Part shown: positions 17,290-25,257 of the stretch, one piece after another
Layout: the number at the start of each line of letters is the position of its first letter
Position numbering within the stretch: the first letter of the stretch is position 1
Assembly (NCBI GenBank): GCA_002411545.1
Contig: DHTG01000106.1
Location: 1 to 26,627 of the forward strand
DNA length: 26,627 nucleotides
From: Bacteroidales bacterium UBA5266
GTDB taxonomy: Bacteria > Bacteroidota > Bacteroidia > Bacteroidales > WCHB1-69
Direction of reading: 5' to 3'
Notes under the pieces: model-generated
The model's input: only the letters and a program-made list of their open reading frames with translations
Told to the model about the DNA's origin: nothing
The model's database searches: none
Position numbers and translations under genes: made by a program

Positions 17290-17330
17290 AAAAATGCATT
17301 GATAAGGCGGTTTATTTTTCAGTTATCAAT
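17290..17330 (-). terminator. Possible terminator after cstA
   Basis: ATTGATAA (17298-17305) and TTATCAAT (17323-17330) form a perfect 8-bp stem with a 17-nt loop. Reading on the - strand, a five-T run follows three bases later. It lies about 30 nt downstream of the cstA stop. The stem is AT-rich and the loop long, so strength is doubtful. Confidence 0.35.
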
Positions 17331-17362
17331 TTTAATTGCTGTGTGTCGAGATAATTACAAAT

Positions 17363-18778
17363 TTACGATTGTTTTCTTATAAAGATGATAAATATTATCA
17401 GTATCAGAAGGGTAATACAACCGCCTAAGCAATAAGAAAGCGTATGGTTAAGATTGAATCCTTCGGGTGAAATCAAGAGATAAGTGGAGCATACCATGGT
17501 CATAAACAAGGCCGGGATTAGGGTGATGGGGTAGGGTTTATGTTCTTTATATAAAAATACGGTGATAGCCCATAACGTAACAGCTGCCAGTACTTGATTT
17601 GCCCAGGCAAAATAACGCCATATGATATCAAAACCGTTTTTGTTATAAATGCTGAACATCAGTATGCCGAAGGCGGCGAGAAATAAAGGAAGTGCAATTA
17701 TCAATCGTTTTTTTATGGGTTTTTGGTCATAGTGCAGAAAGTCGGCAACAATGAGCCGAGCGGAACGAAAAGCTGTGTCTCCGGTAGAAATGGGAGCGGC
17801 TATAACACCCAAAATGGCTAAAATGCCGCCAAAAACACCTAACCAATTTTTGGTAATGCTATCAACAATTACAGCGGCATTGCTTTCGTTCATGCCATTG
17901 TTATAAAAGAAATAAGAAGCGGCTGCCGCCCAAATTAAAGCTACTATTCCTTCGGCTATCATGGCTCCAAAGAAGATAGGTCGTCCTTGTTTTTCGTTGG
18001 TCATACATCTGGCCATCAAAGGCGATTGAGTGGCATGAAATCCCGATATAGCACCACAGGCTATTGAAACAAACATCATGGGGAAGATAGGGGTGGAGGC
18101 GGCCTGAGGATGGGTGTTGTGTAATCCTTCCCACACCTCCGGTAGAGCAGGATGATGGATGAAAAAGGCAATCATAATTCCCAATGCCATAAATAACAAA
18201 CAAAACCCGAAAACAGGGTATATTCTTCCGATAATTTTATCAATGGGTAATAAGGTTGCCATGATATAGTATATAAGAATCATACAGATCCAAAAAGTGG
18301 CGTTTAAGTAATGCGGTGTCAGTTTAGCCAGTAAGCCTGCCGGTCCAACAACAAAAACTACGCCTACCAACACCATGAGTATAACCATAAATCCCCGCAT
18401 AAACTGTTTCACTCCACGGCCAAGGTAAGCTCCGTGGAGTTCGGGAAGGCTGGCTCCCTCGCGACGCAGTGACATCATGCCCGATAAATAATCATGAACA
18501 GCACCGCCGAAAATACATCCGAAAACAATCCATAGAAAAGCGGAAGTGCCGAATTTAGCTCCCATAATGGCCCCGAAAATAGGACCTAAGCCGGCAATAT
18601 TTAAAAATTGAATCATAAATATACGCCAGGGTTTCAAGGGTACATAGTCCACCCCGTCTTGTTTGCTTATGGCCGGCGTGATGCGTTGGCTGTCGATGCC
18701 GAATATCTTTTCAATGATTTTGCCGTAAATAAAATAGCCGGCTATCAGTAATCCGATGGAAATTATAAATGTTATCAT
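17363..18778 (-). CDS. cstA: Carbon starvation protein A family transporter
   Basis: A 471-residue polytopic inner-membrane protein with a dozen or so hydrophobic segments. Family signatures include LNIAGLGPIFGAIMGAKFG (about residues 59-77), FGGAVHDYLSGMMSLRREG and a CGAISGFHATQSPL segment. CstA/BtsT relatives import pyruvate or peptides. This is the short form common in Bacteroidota, without the long C-terminal extension of the E. coli protein. Its ATG overlaps the TGA of murF-alr by 4 nt (ATGA), so it is translationally coupled to the cell-wall gene and is the last gene of the pdxA operon. The substrate is inferred from the family only. Confidence 0.92.
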   Translation of the reverse strand: MITFIISIGLLIAGYFIYGKIIEKIFGIDSQRITPAISKQDGVDYVPLKPWRIFMIQFLNIAGLGPIFGAIMGAKFGTSAFLWIVFGCIFGGAVHDYLSGMMSLRREGASLPELHGAYLGRGVKQFMRGFMVILMVLVGVVFVVGPAGLLAKLTPHYLNATFWICMILIYYIMATLLPIDKIIGRIYPVFGFCLLFMALGIMIAFFIHHPALPEVWEGLHNTHPQAASTPIFPMMFVSIACGAISGFHATQSPLMARCMTNEKQGRPIFFGAMIAEGIVALIWAAAASYFFYNNGMNESNAAVIVDSITKNWLGVFGGILAILGVIAAPISTGDTAFRSARLIVADFLHYDQKPIKKRLIIALPLFLAAFGILMFSIYNKNGFDIIWRYFAWANQVLAAVTLWAITVFLYKEHKPYPITLIPALFMTMVCSTYLLISPEGFNLNHTLSYCLGGCITLLILIIFIIFIRKQS

Positions 18779-21255
18779 TTGCGTACAAATACACGTTTCA
18801 CTCTTTGCGAAATACCCGTGAGTATTTCATATTCGATTCGGTTTGCTTTTTTTGCCATTTGTGTGATGGATATATCTTTCCCGAAAATTGTTACCAAGTC
18901 ACCCTCTTTTGCCGGAATATGTGTAATGTCGGCCATGCACATATCCATGCATACATTGCCTACTATCTTGGCTAATTGTCCGTTAATCAATACAACTCCT
19001 TTCCCGTTCCCCAAGGAACGGGGAAAGCCGTCGGCATAACCGATAGGAACAACGGCAATGAGCATATCGGAGTTTACTTTCCATTCACGATTATACCCTA
19101 TGGTGTCGCCGGCTTTAATACTTTTGATTTGGGATATGATGGTGTGTAAACTGGCAACGGGTTCTATTTTTGTTTGTTCCACAAAAGGATTGATGCCATA
19201 TAAGCCGATTCCCAAACGTACCATGTCATATTGATACTCGGGGAAACGAACCATGCCTACTGAATTGGCTATGTGTTTAAGCGGTGTATAACCCAATCGT
19301 TCGCTAATTGCATGATGATATTCGCTGAGCGTTTCGGCTTGTTGACGGCTAAAGGCATCTTCGCGACTGTCGTCGGCCGAAGCAAAATGAGAGAAAACAC
19401 TCTCGACTATAATCTTAGGATTGGAAGTTAAATGATTGATTAGTTCCGTCATAATATGTTTCTCGAAACCTAAACGATGCATTCCCGTATCTATTTTCAG
19501 ATGTATATGTATATCGGGGATTTGAGGATTGTGTTCAATGGCTTCTTCCAAGAGTTGCAGTATGCGAAAACTGTAAACTTCGGGCTGGAGTTGATATTTC
19601 AAGATTGACTCAATGCCTCTTTCATCGGGATTCATGACCATAATAGGCAAATGAATGTTTTTGTTTTTTAAAGCAATACCTTCATCGGCATAGGCAACGG
19701 TTAAATAGTCGACTTTATGGTATTGCAATTCATTGGCAAGGTCAATATCTCCTATGCCGTAACCGAAAGCTTTAACCATTGCCATGATTTTTGTTCCGGG
19801 TTTAAGCAAGGAACGATAGTAATTGAGGTTGTTAATCAATGAGTTCAAACTTACCTCCATAACCGTTTCGTGTGTTTTTAATTCCAAATAATTGGAAATA
19901 CGTTCAAAGTTAAATTTACGTGCTCCTTTGATAAGGATGATTTCGTTTTCTAATTTTGAGGTATCGAAATCGGCAAAGAAATCGTTGGTGGTTTTAAAGA
20001 ATTCTTTTTTAATGGTGAAACTGTTTGCTTGTCGGGAGATGGCTTCTCCTATACCAATGATATGATGGATATCTTTGGTGTTTAACAAGTCGGAAATTTC
20101 TTTATATAGCTCATATTCGGAGTGCCCGCTTTGTAAAATGTCAGACAGGATGAGGGTTCTTTTTTTAAATTGCTTTTGATTAATCATTAAATCAAGCGCA
20201 ATTTGCAAGGAGTTGATATCCGAGTTATAGGTGTCGTTGATTATCATGCAACGGTTAATGCCTTGTTTCATTTCCAGTCGCATAGCAATGGGAGTGAGTT
20301 TGAAAATGCGTTCGGCAATGATATCGTTCGAGTAGCCTAACAATAACATACAAGCCCAGCAATGAATGGTGTTTTCGATGGCAGCATCGTCGATAAAAGG
20401 TATTTTAATTTTGAGACTTTGTGCTTGAAAAACGGCTGTTATTTCCGTGCTTTTACTTTGTTTGGATATGTTTGTAATGTAGAGGTCGGCATCTTCTTTT
20501 TTACGACTCCAAATGAAAAGTTTGATTTTCTTTGTTAATTCCGTACGCAACAGGACTTCGGTAATAATACCGTTATCGGTATTATATATTAATGTATCCA
20601 CATTGCGAAACAAATTTAGTTTTTCCCCGATTTTTTGTTTTACGTCCATAAAATACTCATCATGAGCAGCACCAATATTGGTGAGTATTCCGATGCTAGG
20701 TTCAATAATTTCTTTGAGCACATTCATTTCGTTGGGTTTGGAAATGCCGGCTTCGAAAATACCTAATTGTATGTCTTCATTCAAATTCCATACCGACAGA
20801 GGAACTCCTATTTGTGAATTAAAACTGTTGGGGGTATATGCAATGTTATAGTCATTATACAATAATTGATATAGCCATTCTTTTACAGCTGTCTTTCCAT
20901 TACTTCCGGTAATACCGATAATGGGAAGGTGAAAATTTCTGCGGTGATGCTTGGCGAGTGTTTGTAATGCATGTAAAGTGTCGTCAACCAGGATGAAGTT
21001 TGCTTCAGAAAATCGATGCGTATGTGTGTAGGTCTTGTTTATAACAAAGTTGCGTACATTTTTGTCGTACAATTCTTCAATGTAGTTATGCCCGTCATTT
21101 TTACTGCTAAGTAAAGCGAAAAATAACACATGGGATTGATGTTGAATTTTTCGACTGTCGTAAGCTAATTCTTTGATGATATAGTCCGAGTCGAATCCAT
21201 GAATAAAATCGCCATTAATAATCTTTGCGATGGAGCTTATGGTATATACAGACAT
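18775..21255 (-). CDS. murF-alr: Bifunctional UDP-MurNAc-tripeptide:D-Ala-D-Ala ligase / alanine racemase
   Basis: An 826-residue fusion. Residues 1 to about 450 are MurF: an N-terminal UDP-substrate domain, the ATP loop GITGSNGKT (114-122), and a middle and C-terminal ligase region including NDTYNSD. From about residue 458 the protein is a fold-type III alanine racemase: PLP lysine Lys495 in MVKAFGYGIGD, a substrate-side motif HLKIDTGMHRLGF, MVRLGIGLYGINP, the catalytic Tyr721 in IGYNREW, and GYADGFPRSLGN. One polypeptide would thus make D-Ala from L-Ala and add the D-Ala-D-Ala dipeptide to the cytoplasmic peptidoglycan precursor. The fusion is known in Bacteroidota. The gene begins 4 nt after pdxA and overlaps cstA by 4 nt. 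All key residues appear intact. Confidence 0.95.
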   Translation of the reverse strand: MSVYTISSIAKIINGDFIHGFDSDYIIKELAYDSRKIQHQSHVLFFALLSSKNDGHNYIEELYDKNVRNFVINKTYTHTHRFSEANFILVDDTLHALQTLAKHHRRNFHLPIIGITGSNGKTAVKEWLYQLLYNDYNIAYTPNSFNSQIGVPLSVWNLNEDIQLGIFEAGISKPNEMNVLKEIIEPSIGILTNIGAAHDEYFMDVKQKIGEKLNLFRNVDTLIYNTDNGIITEVLLRTELTKKIKLFIWSRKKEDADLYITNISKQSKSTEITAVFQAQSLKIKIPFIDDAAIENTIHCWACMLLLGYSNDIIAERIFKLTPIAMRLEMKQGINRCMIINDTYNSDINSLQIALDLMINQKQFKKRTLILSDILQSGHSEYELYKEISDLLNTKDIHHIIGIGEAISRQANSFTIKKEFFKTTNDFFADFDTSKLENEIILIKGARKFNFERISNYLELKTHETVMEVSLNSLINNLNYYRSLLKPGTKIMAMVKAFGYGIGDIDLANELQYHKVDYLTVAYADEGIALKNKNIHLPIMVMNPDERGIESILKYQLQPEVYSFRILQLLEEAIEHNPQIPDIHIHLKIDTGMHRLGFEKHIMTELINHLTSNPKIIVESVFSHFASADDSREDAFSRQQAETLSEYHHAISERLGYTPLKHIANSVGMVRFPEYQYDMVRLGIGLYGINPFVEQTKIEPVASLHTIISQIKSIKAGDTIGYNREWKVNSDMLIAVVPIGYADGFPRSLGNGKGVVLINGQLAKIVGNVCMDMCMADITHIPAKEGDLVTIFGKDISITQMAKKANRIEYEILTGISQRVKRVFVRK

Positions 21256-21259
21256 ATAA

Positions 21260-22291
21260 TTATTCTTTTTCTTCTTCTTTCATGATTTGCCTATTTTTAA
21301 AAATATCACAAGCCAGGTAAACGGCATTTCGAAAAGAATTGATAGAGGCAATATCTTTTCCGGCAATATTCATGGCACTTCCGTGCGCCGGTGAAGTACG
21401 TATGATAGGTAGTCCCGCTGTAAAATTTACCCCTTCATCAAAAGATAAGAGTTTAAAGGGAATCATAGCTTGGTCATGATACATGGCTAATATGCCGTCG
21501 TATTTCTTAAATTCACCTGATCCAAACAAACCGTCGGCTGAAAAAGGACCGAAAGCATATATTTTGCTGTTAAAAGCTTCTTCAATAGCGGGGATGATTT
21601 TTTCTTTTTCTTCGTTTCCAAAAAGTTGATTATCGCCTGCATGGGGATTTAAAGACAAAACAGCTATGCGTGGTTTGGTAATATTGAAATCATGCATCAA
21701 AGAGGTATTCAGGGTTCGAATCTTATCAAGGATTAAATCTTTAGTGATTAATGAGCTTACGTCGGATAAAGCGCAGTGTGTAGTTACGGTTCCTATACGT
21801 AGAGTGTCGGCTATCATCAACATAATGAATTTATCCGTTTTGGTTTGGGAAGCTATATATTCGGTATGCCCGGAATAAGAAAAGCTATCCGAAAAAACAT
21901 TTTGTTTGTTAATGGGGCAAGTTACTATAACATCAATGTTCCCTTCTATGATGTCTTTCGTAGCGGTTTCAAGCGATAGTCGCGCCATATCTCCGGCCGT
22001 TGAAGTGATTTCGCCTATGTCGATTTTGATTTCATTGTCGGTAATATTAATCATATTGGGGAGTTTTAAGTTGGCGTTTTTAGCGTGTTTAATGATGTTA
22101 AACTTGAAATTTGCATCGATGGATTTAGTCAATACTTTTTTATAAAATGAAGCGACTTTCGATGAACCATATACCACCGGACAACAAAATTCCAACATAC
22201 GGGGATCTTTGAAGGTCTTCATAATGATTTCATAACTAATACTATTGATGTCTCCGTGTGTGATTCCAACTACAATTGATTTATTAATCAT
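21260..22291 (-). CDS. pdxA: 4-hydroxythreonine-4-phosphate dehydrogenase
   Basis: A 343-residue protein from the start MINKSIVVGITHGDINS. An in-frame ATG at 22315 is rejected because it lies inside the -7 box at 22313-22320. The family's metal and substrate residues are present: GHTEYIA (His142), TTHCALSDV (His171), LNPHAGDN (His216), MYHDQAMIPFK (His271) and the GVNFTAGLPIIRTSPAHG signature. PdxA oxidises 4-phosphohydroxy-L-threonine in the DXP-dependent route to pyridoxal 5'-phosphate. It is the first gene of the operon, 4 nt ahead of murF-alr, whose racemase half needs PLP. Confidence 0.95.
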   Translation of the reverse strand: MINKSIVVGITHGDINSISYEIIMKTFKDPRMLEFCCPVVYGSSKVASFYKKVLTKSIDANFKFNIIKHAKNANLKLPNMINITDNEIKIDIGEITSTAGDMARLSLETATKDIIEGNIDVIVTCPINKQNVFSDSFSYSGHTEYIASQTKTDKFIMLMIADTLRIGTVTTHCALSDVSSLITKDLILDKIRTLNTSLMHDFNITKPRIAVLSLNPHAGDNQLFGNEEKEKIIPAIEEAFNSKIYAFGPFSADGLFGSGEFKKYDGILAMYHDQAMIPFKLLSFDEGVNFTAGLPIIRTSPAHGSAMNIAGKDIASINSFRNAVYLACDIFKNRQIMKEEEKE

Positions 22292-22312
22292 AAGGCTAAA
22301 ATATTTATGTTG

Positions 22313-22320
22313 CAAAGATA
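22313..22320 (-). promoter_or_regulatory. -7 box of the pdxA-murF/alr-cstA operon
   Basis: On the - strand the sequence TATCTTTG matches TAnnTTTG exactly and is followed by C, 21 nt before the chosen pdxA ATG. It implies a very short leader. The -33 element is not obvious. Confidence 0.6.
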
Positions 22321-22601
22321 AGCATATTATCCTTTTTTATTCCCCTTTTTATGTTAAAATAATCATTCTAAGATAAAAAATATTCGATTAGAGGTGCATT
22401 CTTTGTTTCAATTCGTTAGACTCAGATTGTTTTGACTTACGACTTTTTGTTCACTGATTTCCACAAATTAAAATAAAATTTGTGCTCCTGAAAACAAGCC
22501 CTCAGCCTCCTTAATCACATTTAAATTCATTGTCATTCTGAGCGTAACGAAGTGAAGCGAAGAATCTGTAACAATATTGGAATGTATACCAGACAATAAT
22601 G
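22321..22601. other. Intergenic stretch between divergent transcription units
   Basis: No gene was found. It holds the upstream part of the pdxA promoter, an 8-bp perfect hairpin (CACAAATT at 22462-22469, AATTTGTG at 22477-22484), the block CCTGAAAACAAGC at about 22487-22499 that recurs at about 26198, and a dispersed-repeat-like element at 22532-22567. Confidence 0.6.
22532..22567. repeat. Short dispersed-repeat-like element (GTCATTCTGAGCG...AGAATCT)
   Basis: A roughly 36-bp stretch beginning GTCATTCTGAGCGTAACG and ending GCGAAGAATCT has complementary ends (ATTCT and AGAAT). It is GC-richer than its surroundings. Sequences of this kind are familiar as short intergenic repeats in Bacteroidota and other genomes. 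Only one copy is in the window, so the repeat status rests on recall. Confidence 0.45.
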
Positions 22602-22715
22602 ATTTCCTCTATAAATTTTGAAATAAATTTTTATCCGTCTGTGTGTATTTAATCAATTTTATGTACATTTGCATCGTAAAATAAGAAAAAGAAAAAAAAT
22701 GGCAAGCATTTGGAA
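22602..22715 (+). repeat. Promoter/leader direct repeat, copy 1
   Basis: About 114 bp that match 26260-26372 with roughly four substitutions and two small indels. The block contains the -7 box, the A-rich leader and the first codons (MASIW) of the downstream gene. Similarity breaks off immediately after the fifth codon. Weaker similarity extends upstream to the CCTGAAAACAAGC block. Confidence 0.9.
22664..22671 (+). promoter_or_regulatory. -7 box of the accessory lipoprotein locus
   Basis: TACATTTG matches TAnnTTTG. A CTGTGTGTA stretch about 20 nt upstream is kept in both repeat copies and may serve as the -33 region. The presumed transcript begins in GTAAAATAAG and reaches the ATG at 22699 through a purine-rich A/G leader. 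No comparable box was found before 23105, 23626 or 25258, so this may drive the whole group. Confidence 0.6.
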
Positions 22716-22902
22716 CATACACTATCATCCGACCGTAGTTAAAGCAATTTTGTTTTTATTCCCTGTGTTTTATGTATTGGTTTTACCGTTATTCTTGTAT
22801 TTGAATAAAGAGAAACAGCCAGATGCTAACATTAAACTGTTGATTTTCAGCCCCCCCATTTGCTCATACATCTTAAAAATTCTTCTTATGTGTGGGAAGT
22901 AA
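22699..22902 (+). CDS. Small membrane protein (67 aa) behind the repeated leader
   Basis: The start MASIWNIHYH at 22699 is preferred over an in-frame TTG at 22669, which overlaps the -7 box. The 67-residue product has a strong hydrophobic helix (about residues 15-35), a charged NKEKQPD stretch, then a second, weaker hydrophobic segment. The first helix resembles that of the gene at 26375 (shared FL-x-x-P and FYV, then a Lys/Glu cluster). A run of seven C at the Pro-Pro codons late in the gene could have caused a frameshift; one extra base would give a longer C-terminus ending near 22940. No family is recognised. Confidence 0.5.
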   Translation: MASIWNIHYHPTVVKAILFLFPVFYVLVLPLFLYLNKEKQPDANIKLLIFSPPICSYILKILLMCGK

Positions 22903-23104
22903 TCACATTTATAGAGCGGGGATTCCCGCGAAGATAAAAGATATAAAAAAAGATCGCTAACAAATTAGCAAATAATGTAGGAAATGTGATGCCGAGCGTT
23001 ATAAAGTAGCATAAATTGTTTATAAATACAAAAAGCTAAAGAAGTAATGAAAATGCAAAAATTAACACAGCGTTTAAATAAATAAAAAAAATAATAATTT
23101 TAAA

Positions 23105-23539
23105 ATGAAAAAATTAAGTAAAATAACAGCAACCTTATGTGTTGCAGCAATTGGTGCAAGCATGTTTTTTGCTTGCGAAAAAGAATCTACAATTGATAAT
23201 ACTACTTCAATTTCAAATAAAATTCAAAAAGATGAGAGTGATCTTTTTTATGAATATGAAGATGAACCGGGAGTATATTATTGGGCAAGTAATTCAGAAA
23301 TAATAGATAAAGAGGCACTTCCCGGTTGGGAAGATCCTGTTAGGGAAAATCCTTGGGGATGGGGCTCTGTAACATTTGATTCTTACGGAAATTTAACTGA
23401 TATAGCATGTCAAGGTAGAGGAACTACTTGTGGTTATGCCCAGCAAAGCTGTGGTAATTATACAAGAACCGGAATATGGGTAGTATACCTAAATCCATAT
23501 GATAATATGAAAAAGACTTACGCATACGAATTTGATTAA
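23105..23539 (+). CDS. Small Cys-repeat lipoprotein (144 aa)
   Basis: The N-terminus is a signal peptide with an SMFFAC lipobox (lipidated Cys24). An acidic Ser/Asp/Glu-rich stretch follows (about 25-56), then a Trp/Gly/Pro-rich segment (PGWEDP, NPWGWG), and a short C-terminal region with Cys102, Cys109 and Cys116 at exact seven-residue spacing. There is no match to a family I can name. In Bacteroidota, small Cys-bearing secreted peptides next to propeller lipoproteins (for example NVEALA loci) form a comparable arrangement, but the NVEALA motif itself is absent. The gene is followed 18 nt later by a strong terminator, so it could be expressed more highly than the genes beyond. Confidence 0.85.
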   Translation: MKKLSKITATLCVAAIGASMFFACEKESTIDNTTSISNKIQKDESDLFYEYEDEPGVYYWASNSEIIDKEALPGWEDPVRENPWGWGSVTFDSYGNLTDIACQGRGTTCGYAQQSCGNYTRTGIWVVYLNPYDNMKKTYAYEFD

Positions 23540-23557
23540 TTTTCAAATTTTATTGAT

Positions 23558-23603
23558 ACATGTTCACTCTTAAGCTTAAACGCTTTGAGTGAACATGTTT
23601 TTT
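23558..23603 (+). terminator. Strong intrinsic terminator between the small lipoprotein and propeller-Trx genes
   Basis: ACATGTTCACTC (23558-23569) pairs perfectly with GAGTGAACATGT (23587-23598). An inner AAGC/GCTT stem (23572-23575 with 23582-23585) extends the hairpin, and six T follow (23598-23603). The next ATG is only 22 nt further and has no visible promoter, so read-through would be needed to express it. Confidence 0.85.
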
Positions 23604-23625
23604 AAACAATATAAATAAAATTGTT

Positions 23626-25245
23626 ATGTTAAAAAAATCACATTTTTTATTTTTACTGCTTTTAATAATCAATTTAAGCAAATGCCAAAACATTGAAAAA
23701 TCATTTTCATTTCTTGAATTTAACGATGAAAAAGAAATTGAAGAAGTAGAATATTCTATGTGTTTTGAGAATAATCATAATTTATCATTATGGGCAAATC
23801 ATAAGTGTTATAATAAAGTAAACGACAGCTTGTTTTTTGTCGCATTAAATACCGGATCGGATACCTTGTTTGTGTATAACCATGAAACATATCAAGTTAG
23901 AGTAATAGAATTAAAGGAAACACCTTGTTATCCGATTAACCATATATATTATCATAATCATGATTCCATTTTTATTTTTTATAGAAGAGATTTTATCTAT
24001 AAACACACCGATAATCAATTCGATTTTGTATTAATAAATAGTAAAGGTGAAGTGTTAAACACCTATAGTTTAAATCAATTGCCCTATATTTATAAAGGGA
24101 ATATTAATTATATGATTGAATATGCATTACAAGATATTAAGGAAAATAGAATCATAGATGAAAATTTATTAGTGCCCTTGGGTATTTATAGTCCAACGAT
24201 CTATGATAGTAATTTCGTCAAATTCAATCCGAGATTATTGTGTTTATATAATTTAGCTAATAAGACGTTAAAAATGCTGAATGTTAAATTTCCGACACAA
24301 GATATTGGAAAAAAATTTCATCCTGATACTTATTATTCATTTATAAAATTATGTTATGATAAGAATCAAAATCTTATTGTTTTTTTCCCCCATTCAAATT
24401 ATTTATATCAATATGATTTTGACTTAGATACTATGTTAATGATTCAATGTGTATATGATAATACATTTCATAATATTGATATGGCTTCCCGAAAAAGCAA
24501 TGAAAATTATATGGATATCAGGTTTGAAAAACCTGAATGGTATAATAATGAAAAATGCTATATTAGAAGACTTTCTATTTGGAATTATAAAGATTATATG
24601 CCAACTTTGATTTTAGATGTAATGGATTCAAATTTTAATCATATTGCTTATATGTTTGATAATAAAAACTATAAAACACCATTTTTGTTAAATGATAAAC
24701 TAATAGCGATCAATAAAAACAATAATTTGCCTTATTTGGTTCTACCGAAAAATATACCAAAAAAAATATCGTGGCAAGAGTATGAAGAAAATCATTTAAC
24801 AAAAGTGCTTGTGAATACTAAGAATAAAATTTTAATTAATGAGTATTTAAAAAAGTTACATATTTCTAAAAACTCCTTGGTCGTTATTATTAATCTAAAT
24901 TATCCCTGTGGAAATTGTTTGAAGTTTCTAATGTCTGAAATGAAGAATAATTTAAAAGACTATAAGAAAAACCATATTTATTATATTCTATATGATAACA
25001 ATCCCACAAGCAAATTTGCTGAAAGTTTAATAAAAAACCATGGTTTATCAAAAGATAATATCATAATTGACAAAGAATTATTACAAAGAGTTTACGAAAA
25101 ATCGGAATTAGACCATCATTATCGCTTAATAGAATATGGAGATACCATTTCTGTAGAAAAATGTACTTTTGAACAATTAGTTCCTTTATTTAATAAAAAG
25201 GTAGAAGAAAGACTAAAACATAATCAATATAAGAATAACCAATAA
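23626..25245 (+). CDS. Lipoprotein with beta-propeller-like region and C-terminal thioredoxin-like domain
   Basis: A 539-residue lipoprotein: an N-terminal hydrophobic signal with lipobox NLSKC (Cys20). Residues about 30-380 are strand-rich with repeated aromatic-bounded blades (DTLFVYN, DSIFIFYRR, YLYQYDFDLD), resembling DUF4221 or 6-bladed TolB-like lipoproteins of Bacteroidota. Residues about 395-530 look thioredoxin-like: SLVVIINLNYPCGNC with Cys428 and Cys431 as the redox pair, then helix-rich sequence. The expected cis-Pro segment is not obvious, so the fold call is tentative. It would face the periplasm or cell surface. It lies 12 nt before the next lipoprotein gene. A role in disulfide chemistry on the Cys-bearing neighbour at 23105 is inference. 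Confidence 0.8.
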   Translation: MLKKSHFLFLLLLIINLSKCQNIEKSFSFLEFNDEKEIEEVEYSMCFENNHNLSLWANHKCYNKVNDSLFFVALNTGSDTLFVYNHETYQVRVIELKETPCYPINHIYYHNHDSIFIFYRRDFIYKHTDNQFDFVLINSKGEVLNTYSLNQLPYIYKGNINYMIEYALQDIKENRIIDENLLVPLGIYSPTIYDSNFVKFNPRLLCLYNLANKTLKMLNVKFPTQDIGKKFHPDTYYSFIKLCYDKNQNLIVFFPHSNYLYQYDFDLDTMLMIQCVYDNTFHNIDMASRKSNENYMDIRFEKPEWYNNEKCYIRRLSIWNYKDYMPTLILDVMDSNFNHIAYMFDNKNYKTPFLLNDKLIAINKNNNLPYLVLPKNIPKKISWQEYEENHLTKVLVNTKNKILINEYLKKLHISKNSLVVIINLNYPCGNCLKFLMSEMKNNLKDYKKNHIYYILYDNNPTSKFAESLIKNHGLSKDNIIIDKELLQRVYEKSELDHHYRLIEYGDTISVEKCTFEQLVPLFNKKVEERLKHNQYKNNQ

Positions 25246-25257
25246 AATTTAATTAAA

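Noticed and set aside
22292..22315. Longer PdxA start at 22315
   Set aside because: The codon lies inside the TATCTTTG promoter box and precedes the family N-terminus.
22669..22698. TTG start for the 67-aa gene
   Set aside because: The TTG is part of the -7 box, and the ATG at 22699 is the conserved start of both leader copies.
22916..22929. GC-rich hairpin GCGGG-GATT-CCCGC as a terminator after the 67-aa gene
   Set aside because: It is only a 5-bp stem and no T-run follows in either direction.
23047..23085. A 12-residue minigene upstream of the 144-aa lipoprotein
   Set aside because: Such frames are expected by chance in A-rich leader DNA; no ribosome-site or conservation evidence.
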